DNA of 32,024 bases. It comes from Candidatus Eisenbacteria bacterium. GTDB lineage: Bacteria; Desulfobacterota; Binatia; DP-6. Below the pieces are notes generated by a model. It did no database searches. It was not told the DNA's origin and worked only from the letters and a program-made list of their open reading frames with translations. The stretch covers positions 1 to 32,024 of the forward strand of contig DATJZY010000080.1 in the NCBI GenBank assembly GCA_035577985.1. Direction: 5' to 3'. This document shows positions 15,942 to 23,786 of the stretch, in pieces; positions within the stretch are counted from its first letter, which is position 1, and each line of letters opens with the position of its first letter. The translations under genes and the position numbers were made by a program.

Positions 15942-17591
15942 ATGCGACCCACCGAGCACCAGCACCGCGATGCCTTGCGGCTCCACGCCGACCGGCTGGC
16001 GCGGCACCTCGAGGGGACGCTCCCGGCCGACTCCTGGCGGCCGGTCCGCCTGTCGTACGGCCTCTACTACCAGCTCGATCACACGAGCCACATGCAGCGG
16101 ATCAAGCTCCCGGGCGGCCGGATGTCGGCGGAGCAGCTCGAGGTGCTCGCCGACGTGTCGGACCGCTATGGCCGGGGGATCGGCCACTTCACCACGCGCC
16201 AGGACCTGCAGATCCACTGGGTGCCGGTCGAGCAGATCATGGACATGTACGACCAGCTCCTGCGGGTCGGGATCACGACCCGCGGCGCGTGCGCCGACAG
16301 TGTCCGCAACGTCACCGGGTGCCCGTACGCCGGCGTCTCGCCCGACGAGCCGTTCGACGTCTCGCCGTACATCCTGGCCGTGCACGAGTACTTCCTGTTC
16401 AACCCGCTCAACCTGACGCTGCCCCGGAAATTCAAGATCGCCGTCGAAGGCTGCCCGCTCGACTGTGCCCAGGTCCCCGTGAACGACATCGGCGTCTACG
16501 CGAAGACGCGGGGCGACCAGCGCGGCTTCATGGTGTACGCCGGCGGCGGGCTCGGCTCGCAACCCTTCCTGGCGCAGTTTCTCACCGACTTCATCCCCGA
16601 CGCCGACCTGTTGATTTGGTGCGAAGCGATCGTCCGCGTCCAGCATCGGCACGGCGAGCGCAAGAACCGCAGCCGCGCGCGGATGAAGTACGTAGTGAAG
16701 AAGATGGGCCTCGAGCGCTTCCGTCAGGTGGTGGCCGAGGAGGTGGCGCGCGTCACCGCCGAACGCGGTACGGAGCTGCGCCGCGAGGTGCAGGAGGCCG
16801 TCGACCTCTATCGCGATCCCGCTCCCGCCGAGACGCCGCCGGGCGGTGGCCACGCGGCGCCGGGCTTCGCGGTCTGGAAAGCGACGAACACCCACGCCCA
16901 GCGCCAGGCGGGCTACCGCGCTGCGCTGGTCCAGCTCCCGCTCGGCGATCTCACGACCGACCAGATGCGCGTCCTGGCGCGCCTCGCCCGCGAGTTCGGC
17001 AACGGCTCGCTGCGGGCGACGGACGATCAGAACGTGGTGCTGCCCTGGATCTCCGAGGCGTCGCTGCCGGCTCTTCATGCGGCACTCGTCGCGAACGAGC
17101 TCGGCAACCCCGACGTCAGCACCATCAACGACGTCGTGTCGTGCCCGGGCATGGACTACTGCTCGCTCGCCATCACCCGCTCGATGGGCATGGCGGAGCG
17201 CATCCGCGCGCACCTCCTCGACGAAGGCGACGAGTTCGCGGCGCGGCTCGGCGTCTTCGGCGTCAAGATCAGCGGCTGCCCGAACTCGTGCGGACAGCAT
17301 CACGTGGGCGACATCGGCCTCACCGGCCACACGGTGACCGAGAAGGACGGCGTCCAGCGCCCGTACTACTCGATCCTGGTCGGTGGCTCGGTCGGCGAAG
17401 GCCGCGGGCGCATCGGCAAGCGGCTCGGGCGCTATCCCGAAGAGGCGGCGTCCGCCGCGGTCGCGGCCGTGGCGCGCTACTACGAGCGCGAGCGCCGCAA
17501 GGCGGAGCGCTTTCCGGAGTTCGTCGATCGGGTGGGGCTGCCACGGCTCGCGACCGTCGCCGAAGCCGGCGCCAAGGCGGCCGGAGCGTGA
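15942..17591 (+). CDS. Ferredoxin-type nitrite/sulfite reductase (siroheme)
   Basis: A 549-residue siroheme and [4Fe-4S] reductase that carries out a six-electron reduction of nitrite or sulfite to ammonia or sulfide. Two ferredoxin-like half domains occur (about residues 45-110 and 310-385). HFTTRQDLQIHWV (82-94) and NVTGCPYAG (123-131) mark the first half and substrate/siroheme contacts. The cluster ligands are Cys401 and Cys407 (SCPGMDYC) and Cys446 and Cys450 (SGCPNSCGQ). Sequence alone does not decide between nitrite and sulfite, and no nitrate or sulfate assimilation gene lies alongside. The stop overlaps the start of the next gene as GTGA. Confidence 0.9.
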   Translation: MRPTEHQHRDALRLHADRLARHLEGTLPADSWRPVRLSYGLYYQLDHTSHMQRIKLPGGRMSAEQLEVLADVSDRYGRGIGHFTTRQDLQIHWVPVEQIMDMYDQLLRVGITTRGACADSVRNVTGCPYAGVSPDEPFDVSPYILAVHEYFLFNPLNLTLPRKFKIAVEGCPLDCAQVPVNDIGVYAKTRGDQRGFMVYAGGGLGSQPFLAQFLTDFIPDADLLIWCEAIVRVQHRHGERKNRSRARMKYVVKKMGLERFRQVVAEEVARVTAERGTELRREVQEAVDLYRDPAPAETPPGGGHAAPGFAVWKATNTHAQRQAGYRAALVQLPLGDLTTDQMRVLARLAREFGNGSLRATDDQNVVLPWISEASLPALHAALVANELGNPDVSTINDVVSCPGMDYCSLAITRSMGMAERIRAHLLDEGDEFAARLGVFGVKISGCPNSCGQHHVGDIGLTGHTVTEKDGVQRPYYSILVGGSVGEGRGRIGKRLGRYPEEAASAAVAAVARYYERERRKAERFPEFVDRVGLPRLATVAEAGAKAAGA

Positions 17592-17878
17592 TCGACGAGC
17601 TGGGCGACGAGGGCCCGCCGCAGAGCGACGGCGCCCCGCTGGGCGAAGAGGGTGGGCGCTACTACCAGGGAACGATCGTCCGCGTGTACTACGGCAGCGA
17701 GACCGGCCTCGTGCGCTCCGACGCGACCGGGCGCGAGTACCGGTTCAAGTGGCCGTTCGTCGAGATCCGCGGGCCGATCCCGCGCGTCAACGGGCTGCGC
17801 GAAGGCATGCGCGTCGGGTTCGACGTCGGATGGACGTCGAGCGGCCTCATGGTGACGGTGGTCCGCGTCGAGGAGTGA
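17588..17878 (+). CDS. Small OB-fold (cold-shock-like) protein coupled to the reductase
   Basis: A 96-residue cytoplasmic protein with an acidic N-terminal tail (residues 1-22) and a compact beta-barrel (about 25-96). GTIVRVYYGSETGLVRSD, then REYRFKWPFVEI and GMRVGFDVGW resemble a cold-shock/S1-type OB fold, but the RNP motifs are not clear. The GTG at 17588 overlaps the reductase stop by four bases, so the two are likely translationally coupled. It may assist the reductase or bind nucleic acid; the role is not known. Confidence 0.65.
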   Translation: MIDELGDEGPPQSDGAPLGEEGGRYYQGTIVRVYYGSETGLVRSDATGREYRFKWPFVEIRGPIPRVNGLREGMRVGFDVGWTSSGLMVTVVRVEE

Positions 17879-17883
17879 CCCGC

Positions 17884-18705
17884 TCAGAGCGGCAGGCCGG
17901 TCCGGAAGAGGATCAGGCGCCCGAGCATCTCGCCGACCAGGACGAAGAGGATCGCGATGTAGAAGAGGCCGGTCGCTGCCATCGTCTGCGGAATCGCGAG
18001 GGTGCGGTGGATGAGGTACGCGATCCCGAGGGCGGCGACGGGTCCCAGGAGCAGGCGCGCGGCGAGCAGCGGCGCGTGGTGCTCGAAGAGCAGGGCGACC
18101 GCGGCGGCGCCGGCGCCGCCCGACAGCGCGAGCACGCCCAGGGTGAGGCCGATCACCACGACGTGGAGGACGGTCACCACGACGAAGTAGCGGAAGAGGC
18201 GCTGCAGCGGATGGATCGAGAGACCGAGGTCGATGAGGTACCAGTGGCCGAGGAGCATCCCGGTTGCGACCGCCCCGAGGCTGAGCGCGCCCGTCAAGAA
18301 CGCGAACGGATAGAGGATGGTGCCCGGGCCGAGCGCGCCGCCCACCCGGTACGTCGACGCGCTGGCGGCGAGCGCCGCGAGCCCGAGGAAGAGGGCGCGC
18401 GGATACCAGCGCGCGCGGCGGGCCTGCTCTTCGTCCCAGAGTGAGGCGAGGTACACGGCGGTCGCGATCGTGAAGGCCGTCCAGAGCGCGAGCTCGATCC
18501 AGGTCGATGGCTGTACGGCGTCGGCGCGCAACGTGAGCGCGACCTTGCCGCCCAGGTAGAGGAGCGCGGCGCCGAGGAAGATGCCGGCGCTCGACTTGTA
18601 GAAGCCGCGCTCGATGACGGCGAAGGGGGGGACGGCGAGACCGGCCACCCCACCCACCGCGAGCTGCCCGAAGATCAGGAGGTAGCAGGCTGCGAACTGC
18701 GACAC
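17884..18705 (-). CDS. Polytopic membrane protein of unknown function
   Basis: A 273-residue protein with about eight hydrophobic segments and a short basic linker around residues 92-102 (DEEQARRARWYPR). His residues in GHWYLIDLGLSIHPLQRLF and in HHAPLLAARLL, and the C-terminal GEMLGRLILFRTG, faintly resemble heme- or quinone-binding anchor subunits such as DmsC, but I would not name it. The start is the GTG at 18705, supported by promoter spacing. It is tail to tail with the OB-fold gene, 5 bases apart. Confidence 0.75.
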   Translation of the reverse strand: MSQFAACYLLIFGQLAVGGVAGLAVPPFAVIERGFYKSSAGIFLGAALLYLGGKVALTLRADAVQPSTWIELALWTAFTIATAVYLASLWDEEQARRARWYPRALFLGLAALAASASTYRVGGALGPGTILYPFAFLTGALSLGAVATGMLLGHWYLIDLGLSIHPLQRLFRYFVVVTVLHVVVIGLTLGVLALSGGAGAAAVALLFEHHAPLLAARLLLGPVAALGIAYLIHRTLAIPQTMAATGLFYIAILFVLVGEMLGRLILFRTGLPL

Positions 18706-18714
18706 GCGCGGCGC

Positions 18715-18743
18715 TCTCTACGTAAGGCGCACCGCTGCCGCAA
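18715..18743 (-). promoter_or_regulatory. Candidate leaderless promoter of the membrane-protein gene
   Basis: On the minus strand TTGCGG (18743-18738), 17 bases, TAGAGA (18720-18715), then 9 bases to the GTG start. The same -10 hexamer recurs in front of the halogenase-like gene at 27515. Confidence 0.4.
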
Positions 18744-18755
18744 GCCGAGAATGCA

Positions 18756-18790
18756 GCGGGGCGGGTGGTCCATCGGGCCACCCGCCCCGC
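18756..18790 (-). terminator. Strong GC hairpin after the lipoprotein gene
   Basis: A perfect 13-bp inverted repeat (18756-18768 with 18778-18790) encloses a 9-base loop. It lies 80 bases past the stop of the minus-strand lipoprotein gene and before the next minus-strand promoter. No U-tract follows on either strand, so it may be an L-shaped or Rho-assisted terminator. Confidence 0.6.
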
Positions 18791-18869
18791 GAGTACCGTC
18801 ACGTTCGGACGCGTCCTAGATCACGACGATCCCGACGTCTCGGCTGTCGGCTCGCTGATCTTCCGACGA

Positions 18870-19202
<333 letters not shown>

Positions 19203-19307
19203 GGTCCCTCCTGGAAAGTTGGGAGTCTGAAGCGCACGCAGCCGGTAACCGAAAAGGGGGGCGCGAGTCAAGAAGACAGGCGCGAGCGCGTGCGTTCACC
19301 AGCCGGC

Positions 19308-19336
19308 TTGACAGCCGCAAGGGTGACTCCTAATCC
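19308..19336 (+). promoter_or_regulatory. Candidate promoter of the DsbA-like gene
   Basis: Consensus TTGACA (19308-19313), 17 bases, then TAATCC (19331-19336), a weak -10. A GGGGAGGA Shine-Dalgarno sequence follows 5 bases before the ATG, so this transcript would have a short leader, unlike most in the window. Confidence 0.45.
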
Positions 19337-19357
19337 GATCGGCCGGGGAGGAATCCT

Positions 19358-20056
19358 ATGACCAAGGGGACGATGATCGGAGTGACGCTGGTGGCCGCGG
19401 CGGTCGGGTGTGGGCCGAATCCCGCCGACATCGAGGAGCTGAAGAAGGGGCAGAAGGAGATCCTCGCCAAGCTCGAGGTGCTCGAGAAGAAGGCGGTCGC
19501 GCCGGCGCCCGCACGTCCGGCGGTAGATCCCAACAAAGTGTACGACCTCCAGGTCGGAGCGTCGCCCACGGCCGGTCCGAGCGAGGCCAAGGTCACGATC
19601 GTCGAGTTCTCGGACTACCAGTGTCCGTTCTGCAGCCAGGCGGAGCCGCTCCTCGATCAGGTGATGCAGGCGTATCCCAAGGACGTGAAGCGCGTCTACA
19701 AGCAGTTCCCCTTGACGTCCATCCATCCGAATGCGCTACCCGCGTCGAAGGCGGCGGTCGCGGCCGGCAAGCAAGGCAAGTTCTGGGAGATGCACAAGAA
19801 GCTCTTCACGAACCAGCGCGAGCTCTCGCCCGACAACTACAAAAAGTGGGCGCAGGAGATCGGCATCGACGTGGCGAAGTTCGAGAAGGACATGAACTCG
19901 CCGGAAGTGCAGGCGCAGATCGACAAGGAGATGCAGGAAGCGCGTTCGGCCGACGTCACCGGGACGCCGACGATCTTCGTGAACGGCAAGCGGCTGCAGC
20001 AGCGGAGCATGGAAGGCTTCAAGGCCGCCATCGATCCGGCGCTGCCGAAGAGCTGA
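19358..20056 (+). CDS. DsbA-family thiol oxidoreductase lipoprotein
   Basis: A 232-residue exported protein with a lipobox-like VGC (Cys18) after a short signal. A coiled coil follows (residues about 24-45, IEELKKGQKEILAKLEVLEKK), then an Ala/Pro linker and a thioredoxin-fold DsbA domain with an inserted helical part. The active-site motif CPFC is at residues 89-92, and the cis-proline is in TGTPTIFVNG. It probably makes or isomerises disulfide bonds in the periplasm while anchored to a membrane. The coiled coil suggests it forms oligomers, as some scaffolded DsbA-like proteins do. A strong Shine-Dalgarno sequence marks the start. Confidence 0.88.
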   Translation: MTKGTMIGVTLVAAAVGCGPNPADIEELKKGQKEILAKLEVLEKKAVAPAPARPAVDPNKVYDLQVGASPTAGPSEAKVTIVEFSDYQCPFCSQAEPLLDQVMQAYPKDVKRVYKQFPLTSIHPNALPASKAAVAAGKQGKFWEMHKKLFTNQRELSPDNYKKWAQEIGIDVAKFEKDMNSPEVQAQIDKEMQEARSADVTGTPTIFVNGKRLQQRSMEGFKAAIDPALPKS

Positions 20057-20236
20057 CGCGAGCGCCCGCACGCCTCGCGGGCTCGTCCGAAGCTCGGAGT
20101 CGCGCGCTCGCGCGCACTCCGGCGACGTGCGAGCGCGAATCCACGCGCGGCGTGCGGAGCACGCGTGATCGCGCGCCGACGTGGCGCGCGAGAAGACGAG
20201 TGTGCGCGCGTGGTTACGAATCCGAGAAAAAATTCC

Positions 20237-20265
20237 TTGCAATGCGCGCGCGAGCGGAGTACAAG
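20237..20265 (+). promoter_or_regulatory. Possible promoter upstream of dnaA
   Basis: TTGCAA (20237-20242), 17 bases, TACAAG (20260-20265). It would give a leader of about 230 bases before dnaA containing the DnaA-box-like pair. Confidence 0.3.
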
Positions 20266-20422
20266 CTGCGCCTCTCTCGCAGCATATTGCTTTCTTATTC
20301 ATGGCAGTCGAAGGGTTGGACGCGGTCGCTTCTCTACGCGGGGAGGCGGCGGAGGTTGGAGCGGGCGGATGGGATGTCGACCGCAACCGCGAGGAACGAT
20401 CACGCGTGGGGAGCTGCCGTCG

Positions 20423-20439
20423 TTATCCCCAGCTGTGGA
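20423..20439. promoter_or_regulatory. DnaA-box-like inverted pair
   Basis: TTATCCCCA (20423-20431) differs by one base from the DnaA box TTATCCACA. It is followed after three bases by TGTGGA (20435 onward), the start of a box in the opposite direction. The pair sits 63 bases before the dnaA ATG, where DnaA commonly represses its own gene. Confidence 0.4.
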
Positions 20440-20501
20440 GACTTCTCGCGGTTGGAGCTTCGGGAGCCTGACATGAGGTCGGGCGCACGAGGGGTTGGGG
20501 G

Positions 20502-21836
20502 ATGGTCGACACCATCTGGTCGGAGACGCAGCGGCAACTCCGTGGCGCGTTGCCCGTCACGGACTACGAATTCTGGATCGCGCCACTGCGCGCGACGGGG
20601 TGGGAGGCGAACGAGCTCACGCTCGAGGTCGCAAGCCAGTTCGCCCGCGACTGGATAGGCAAGGAGCACCTCGCGTTGATCGAGCGGGCGGTCGGGCTCG
20701 CTGCAGGACGCGACGCGCGGGTGCGCCTGGTCGTGAACCGCCAGCTCTCGTCGACCCTGCCGGAGCGCAAGACGCCGCAGCGCATGCCGGCGGCGGTGAC
20801 CGACACCGCGACCCGGGCCGAGGGGCGCTATACCTTCCAGAATTTCGTCGTCGGCGAGAGCAATGCGGTCGCCTACCGCGCCGCCCAGGCCGTCGTGGAG
20901 GCGCCGGGCGAGCGGTACAACCCGCTCTTCGTGCATGGGGCCTTCGGGCTCGGCAAGACCCACCTCTCGTATGCGCTCGCCGACGCAATCGCCCGCAACG
21001 GACGGCGGGCGGGCGGCGTCGTGTGCGTCACGGCGGAACATTTCGTGAACGAGATGATCGCGGCGCTCCGGCGCGATCAGATGGACCGGTTCCGCCAGCG
21101 CTACCGGGGGATCGGCACGCTGATCGTCGACGACGTCCAGTTCCTGGGCGGCAAGAAGCGATCCCAGGAGGAGTTCGCCCACACCTTCAACGCCCTGCAC
21201 GAGCTGCGAAAGCAGATCGTCCTCGCGTCGGATCGGCCGCCCTACGAGCTACCGGACATGGAGGACACGCTGCGCAACCGGTTCGCGTCGGGGCTGCTGG
21301 TCGACGTACGCCCGCCCGACCCGGCGCTCCGCCGGGCGCTGGTCGAACGCAAGGGCGCCGCACTCGGGGTGGTCCTGCAGCCGCCGGTCGTGCGCTATCT
21401 CGCCGAGGAGTGGTGCCAGAACGTCCGCGAGCTGGAGGGCGCGCTCACGCGTCTCGGCGCCTTCGCGAGCCTCGCCGGCAAGCCGGTGACGCTCGCCGTC
21501 GCCCGTGACGCCCTCGCGCCGTACCTGCGGCGCAACCGGACCACCGAGCACGCCTCGGTCGCCCGCATCCTCGGCGAGGTCTGCCGCCACTATCACCTGA
21601 CGCGCGCCGAGCTGATCTCGCCGCGACGGACGGCGCGCGTTTCGATCCCGCGTCAGGTGGCCATGTACCTCTGTCGCCGCCACACCGAGGCGCCGCTGCA
21701 GGCGATCGGCGCCGAGCTGGGCGGCCGCGACCACTCGACGGTGGTCCACGCCCTGGGCGCGATCGAGCGCCGGCTGGCGGCCGACGAGGACCTGCGCTCG
21801 ACCGTCGCCGTGTTGGAATCGCGGCTCGGATCCTGA
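20502..21836 (+). CDS. dnaA: Chromosomal replication initiator DnaA
   Basis: A 444-residue full-length DnaA, the AAA+ protein that opens the replication origin. Domain I (residues 1-85) has the W-x5-L and FWIAPL pattern. Walker A is GAFGLGKT (146-153), with Ala-Phe in place of the usual Gly-Val; Walker B is TLIVDD (206-211). ASDRPP (242-247) follows Walker B. RNRF (258-261) carries the Arg finger, and NVRELEGAL (307-315) is the sensor 2 helix. Domain IV ends with GGRDHSTVVHALGAIE (407-422), the DnaA-box-binding signature. The ATG at 20502 follows a G-rich Shine-Dalgarno-like run. dnaN and gyrB are not downstream; a converging unrelated gene follows. It could be the sole dnaA or a paralogue. 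Confidence 0.95.
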   Translation: MVDTIWSETQRQLRGALPVTDYEFWIAPLRATGWEANELTLEVASQFARDWIGKEHLALIERAVGLAAGRDARVRLVVNRQLSSTLPERKTPQRMPAAVTDTATRAEGRYTFQNFVVGESNAVAYRAAQAVVEAPGERYNPLFVHGAFGLGKTHLSYALADAIARNGRRAGGVVCVTAEHFVNEMIAALRRDQMDRFRQRYRGIGTLIVDDVQFLGGKKRSQEEFAHTFNALHELRKQIVLASDRPPYELPDMEDTLRNRFASGLLVDVRPPDPALRRALVERKGAALGVVLQPPVVRYLAEEWCQNVRELEGALTRLGAFASLAGKPVTLAVARDALAPYLRRNRTTEHASVARILGEVCRHYHLTRAELISPRRTARVSIPRQVAMYLCRRHTEAPLQAIGAELGGRDHSTVVHALGAIERRLAADEDLRSTVAVLESRLGS

Positions 21837-21872
21837 GGGTGATCACGGCACGCGGTCCAGGGAGGGGCCGCG

Positions 21873-21909
21873 GGCTCCCGCAGCCGCACGGACGGGGCTG
21901 CGGGTAGCC
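21873..21909. terminator. Hairpin between convergent dnaA and unknown gene
   Basis: CCCGCAGCC (21877-21885) pairs perfectly with GGCTGCGGG (21896-21904) across a 10-base loop. GGCT and AGCC extend the stem to 13 pairs with one bulged T. It lies in the 88 bases between two converging genes and could end transcription from both sides; no U-tract is present. Confidence 0.5.
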
Positions 21910-21924
21910 ACCCTCGCGGGGCCG

Positions 21925-22695
21925 TCAGGACGCGACGATCGGGACGCCGTGCGCGCCGAGCGCGGCGCGAAGGCTCCGCTGCAGCTCCTCGGGATCGAGG
22001 ACCCAATCGTCGATGTCGTCGCCGAGCGCGGCGAGCGCGACCGCGAACGGCGTGACGAAGCGCGCGCCGGGAACGAAGACGTCGTCGGTCACGGGAAGCG
22101 TCATGACCCACGCCGGCAGGGCGGCCCCTCGCAGTACGAGGGCCAGGGGCGCGCCCTGCGGCGGGGCCCGATGCAGGACGACGGCGGGCAGCGCCGGATC
22201 GACGCCGAAGGCGGCGGGATCATTCTCGCCCACGAGCCCGCTGCGGCGGAGCTCGGCGACCCCGGCCGCGATGTCCGCCGCCGGGCGTGGGCGGCCCCGG
22301 CGCTGCCACGTGACGGGGTGGTAGAGCGCGTCCGGCGGCGGCGCGACGGCGGCGCCGTCGAAGACGTCGACGATCGCCCGCGCCACGGCGTCGCGATCGC
22401 CGCCGGCGACGGCGGCAGCCGCCGCGCGGTACGAGGCGCTGCCGCGCGCGCCGGCGAGCCATGCCTCGAGGCCCGTGCGCGACGCCTCGGCATCGGCCAG
22501 CAGCGCCCCCGCGAGGGCCGGGTCGAGGACGCCGTGACGATGGGCCCGGCGCGCACGGTCGCCGATGCTGAGGCTCGCGGCTCGCAGCGCAGCGGCGTCG
22601 CCGCCGCGCCCGGCCGCGAACTTCTCCATCTGCAGGAGCAGCGTGCCGAGCTCGGCGACCGCTTCCTCGAGACGGCTGGCGACGTCGTCGTCCAC
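21925..22695 (-). CDS. Hypothetical protein, unknown family
   Basis: A 256-residue soluble protein that I do not recognise. The N-terminal half is Ala-rich and helical (residues 1-120), starting MDDDVASRLEEAVAELGTLL. The second half has beta-like segments (AVVLHRA, LALVLRGAALPAWVMTLPV). The end is acidic (DDIDDWVLDPEELQRSLRAAL), reminiscent of a small adaptor or immunity-type fold, but that is a guess. It has no signal peptide or membrane helix. The GTG at 22695 has AAAGG upstream and a matching promoter. It is divergent from the ferritin-like gene, 48 bases apart. Confidence 0.7.
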   Translation of the reverse strand: MDDDVASRLEEAVAELGTLLLQMEKFAAGRGGDAAALRAASLSIGDRARRAHRHGVLDPALAGALLADAEASRTGLEAWLAGARGSASYRAAAAAVAGGDRDAVARAIVDVFDGAAVAPPPDALYHPVTWQRRGRPRPAADIAAGVAELRRSGLVGENDPAAFGVDPALPAVVLHRAPPQGAPLALVLRGAALPAWVMTLPVTDDVFVPGARFVTPFAVALAALGDDIDDWVLDPEELQRSLRAALGAHGVPIVAS

Positions 22696-22704
22696 GTCGT
22701 CGTC

Positions 22705-22733
22705 CTTTTACAAGCCGCGACGTGCTTTGCTAA
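22705..22733 (-). promoter_or_regulatory. Candidate promoter of the unknown gene, facing the ferritin-like promoter
   Basis: On the minus strand TTAGCA (22733-22728), 17 bases, TAAAAG (22710-22705), then 9 bases to the GTG start. Its -35 overlaps the -10 of the opposing promoter and the reverse. Confidence 0.35.
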
Positions 22734-22736
22734 GAA
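22707..22736 (+). promoter_or_regulatory. Candidate leaderless promoter of the ferritin-like gene
   Basis: TTTACA (22707-22712), 18 bases, TAAGAA (22731-22736), then 7 bases to the ATG. It occupies almost the same bases as the minus-strand promoter, so the two could not both be bound at once. Confidence 0.45.
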
Positions 22737-22743
22737 GGCCGGC

Positions 22744-23331
22744 ATGCCGGCCCGGCAGCGCGCCCGGCGCGTGACCGTTCGCGAGGTCCTCGACACCGCC
22801 ATCGAGCTCGAGAAGAAGACGATGGCGCTCTACGTGTCGTTCGTGAAGGCGTTCCCGCGACCCGAAGAGGTCCGGAACTTCTGGTTCGGGATGGCGCGCC
22901 ACGAAGCGGGTCACTGCGGCGCGCTCGCCCTCGTCGAGAGCATCGTGCAGACCGATCCCGAGCGCGGCGAGGAGTCGAAGGTCTGGCTCGACGAGGCGAC
23001 GGTCGCCCGGCTGCGAAGCCTGCTCGTCGGGTACCTGCGCGAGGTGAAGAGCGGCGACGTCACGCTCGAGCGCGCCTTCGAGATGGCGATCGACATCGAG
23101 GCCTCGGAGCTCGAGGACGTGGTCGTCGAGATGCTGGGCCTCGTGCGGAGCCCGCGCTGGCGGGAGCGCGCGATCCAGATGCTGATCCACGATCTCGGCG
23201 ACCTGTCCTACATGGTCGAGCGCCACACCAAGAACGAGCGGCTGCTGGCGCGGGCCGACGCGCTCATCGAGCGCCACGTGGGCGGTCTCGAGCGGCGCCG
23301 GCGGGCGACGAAGCGAGCCGTACGCGCCTGA
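22744..23331 (+). CDS. Ferritin-like / rubrerythrin-type four-helix protein
   Basis: A 195-residue helical protein of the rubrerythrin-like ferritin fold. Helix A carries AIELEKKTMALY, helix B RHEAGHCGALAL with an E-x-x-H pair, helix C AIDIEASELEDVV, and helix D LIHDLGDLSYMVERH. The second E-x-x-H expected in helix D is not present, so the diiron site may be incomplete. No rubredoxin domain follows. A role in iron or peroxide handling is typical of the fold. The basic C-terminus (RRRRATKRAVRA) stands out. The stop and the next start overlap as TGATG. Confidence 0.75.
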   Translation: MPARQRARRVTVREVLDTAIELEKKTMALYVSFVKAFPRPEEVRNFWFGMARHEAGHCGALALVESIVQTDPERGEESKVWLDEATVARLRSLLVGYLREVKSGDVTLERAFEMAIDIEASELEDVVVEMLGLVRSPRWRERAIQMLIHDLGDLSYMVERHTKNERLLARADALIERHVGGLERRRRATKRAVRA

Positions 23332-23702
23332 TGGGCATCCGCGCGCCCTCACGCCCGCCGATCCTGACGGTGCCGGGCTACTTGACGGCCGTGCGCACGG
23401 TTCACGGCCTCACGGTCACGGAGATGGCGCGCGCGCTCCGGGTCAGCCAATCGGTCGTCCGCCGCTGGATGCACGGCCGGCTCGTGCCACCGTGGCGGCG
23501 GGTGAAGGCGATGGTCGCGCTGTGGGGCGGCGACGCCGAAGTGCTCGGGCTCGGCGCCGCCGTGCAACGCCACTGCCGCTCGACCGGCACCACCGTCGAA
23601 GAGGCGGTCCGCATCATCCGCGCCGGCCGTCGGACCGCACCCGTCCGCCGCGTCGCGAGCGCGCGCGATCGCCGCCAGCTCTCGCTCCCCATCGGCGGCT
23701 GA
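23331..23702 (+). CDS. Small helix-turn-helix DNA-binding protein
   Basis: A 123-residue basic protein. Residues about 14-55 form a Xre-type helix-turn-helix: YLTAVRTVHGLTVTEMARAL, then RVSQSVVRRWMHGR as the recognition helix, followed by a VPPWRRVKAM turn. The C-terminal part (GTTVEEAVRII, then an Arg-rich tail) has no recognised domain. It is translationally coupled to the ferritin-like gene (TGATG) and may regulate it or the neighbouring overlapping promoters; that is inference. Confidence 0.75.
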   Translation: MGIRAPSRPPILTVPGYLTAVRTVHGLTVTEMARALRVSQSVVRRWMHGRLVPPWRRVKAMVALWGGDAEVLGLGAAVQRHCRSTGTTVEEAVRIIRAGRRTAPVRRVASARDRRQLSLPIGG

Positions 23703-23747
23703 GGATCGGCTCTCGGCCATCCGCATCGGCGCACCTCGACGGATGCG

Positions 23748-23777
23748 TTGCGACGGTCGTGCGCTGCGCGGTAGGGT
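23748..23777 (+). promoter_or_regulatory. Candidate leaderless promoter of the Hint gene
   Basis: TTGCGA (23748-23753), 18 bases, TAGGGT (23772-23777), then 9 bases to the ATG. The same -10 hexamer precedes the acyl carrier protein gene at 28851. Confidence 0.4.
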
Positions 23778-23786
23778 GCGACCACG

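Larger units (their letters stand above)
20057..20501 (+). other. 445-base gene-poor region before dnaA; possible origin
   Basis: No convincing gene lies here. The first part (20057-20210) is GC-rich with many CGCGC runs. At 20211-20242 and 20281-20305 there are AT-rich patches (a run of seven A, CATATTGC, TTTCTTATTC) unusual for this genome. A DnaA-box-like inverted pair sits at 20423-20439, and a possible promoter at 20237-20265. The position directly upstream of dnaA fits a replication origin or an autoregulated dnaA control region. Only one good box is seen, so an origin is not established. Confidence 0.35.

Noticed and set aside
20211..20225. GGTTACGAATCC resembling a tRNA T-arm
   Set aside because: It has one extra base compared with GGTTCGAATCC, and no acceptor, D or anticodon arms can be folded around it.
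20181..20471. A 96-codon plus-strand frame (and a 56-codon version from 20301) before dnaA
   Set aside because: No Shine-Dalgarno sequence, no recognisable motif, uneven composition; it crosses the AT-rich patches and the DnaA-box-like pair.
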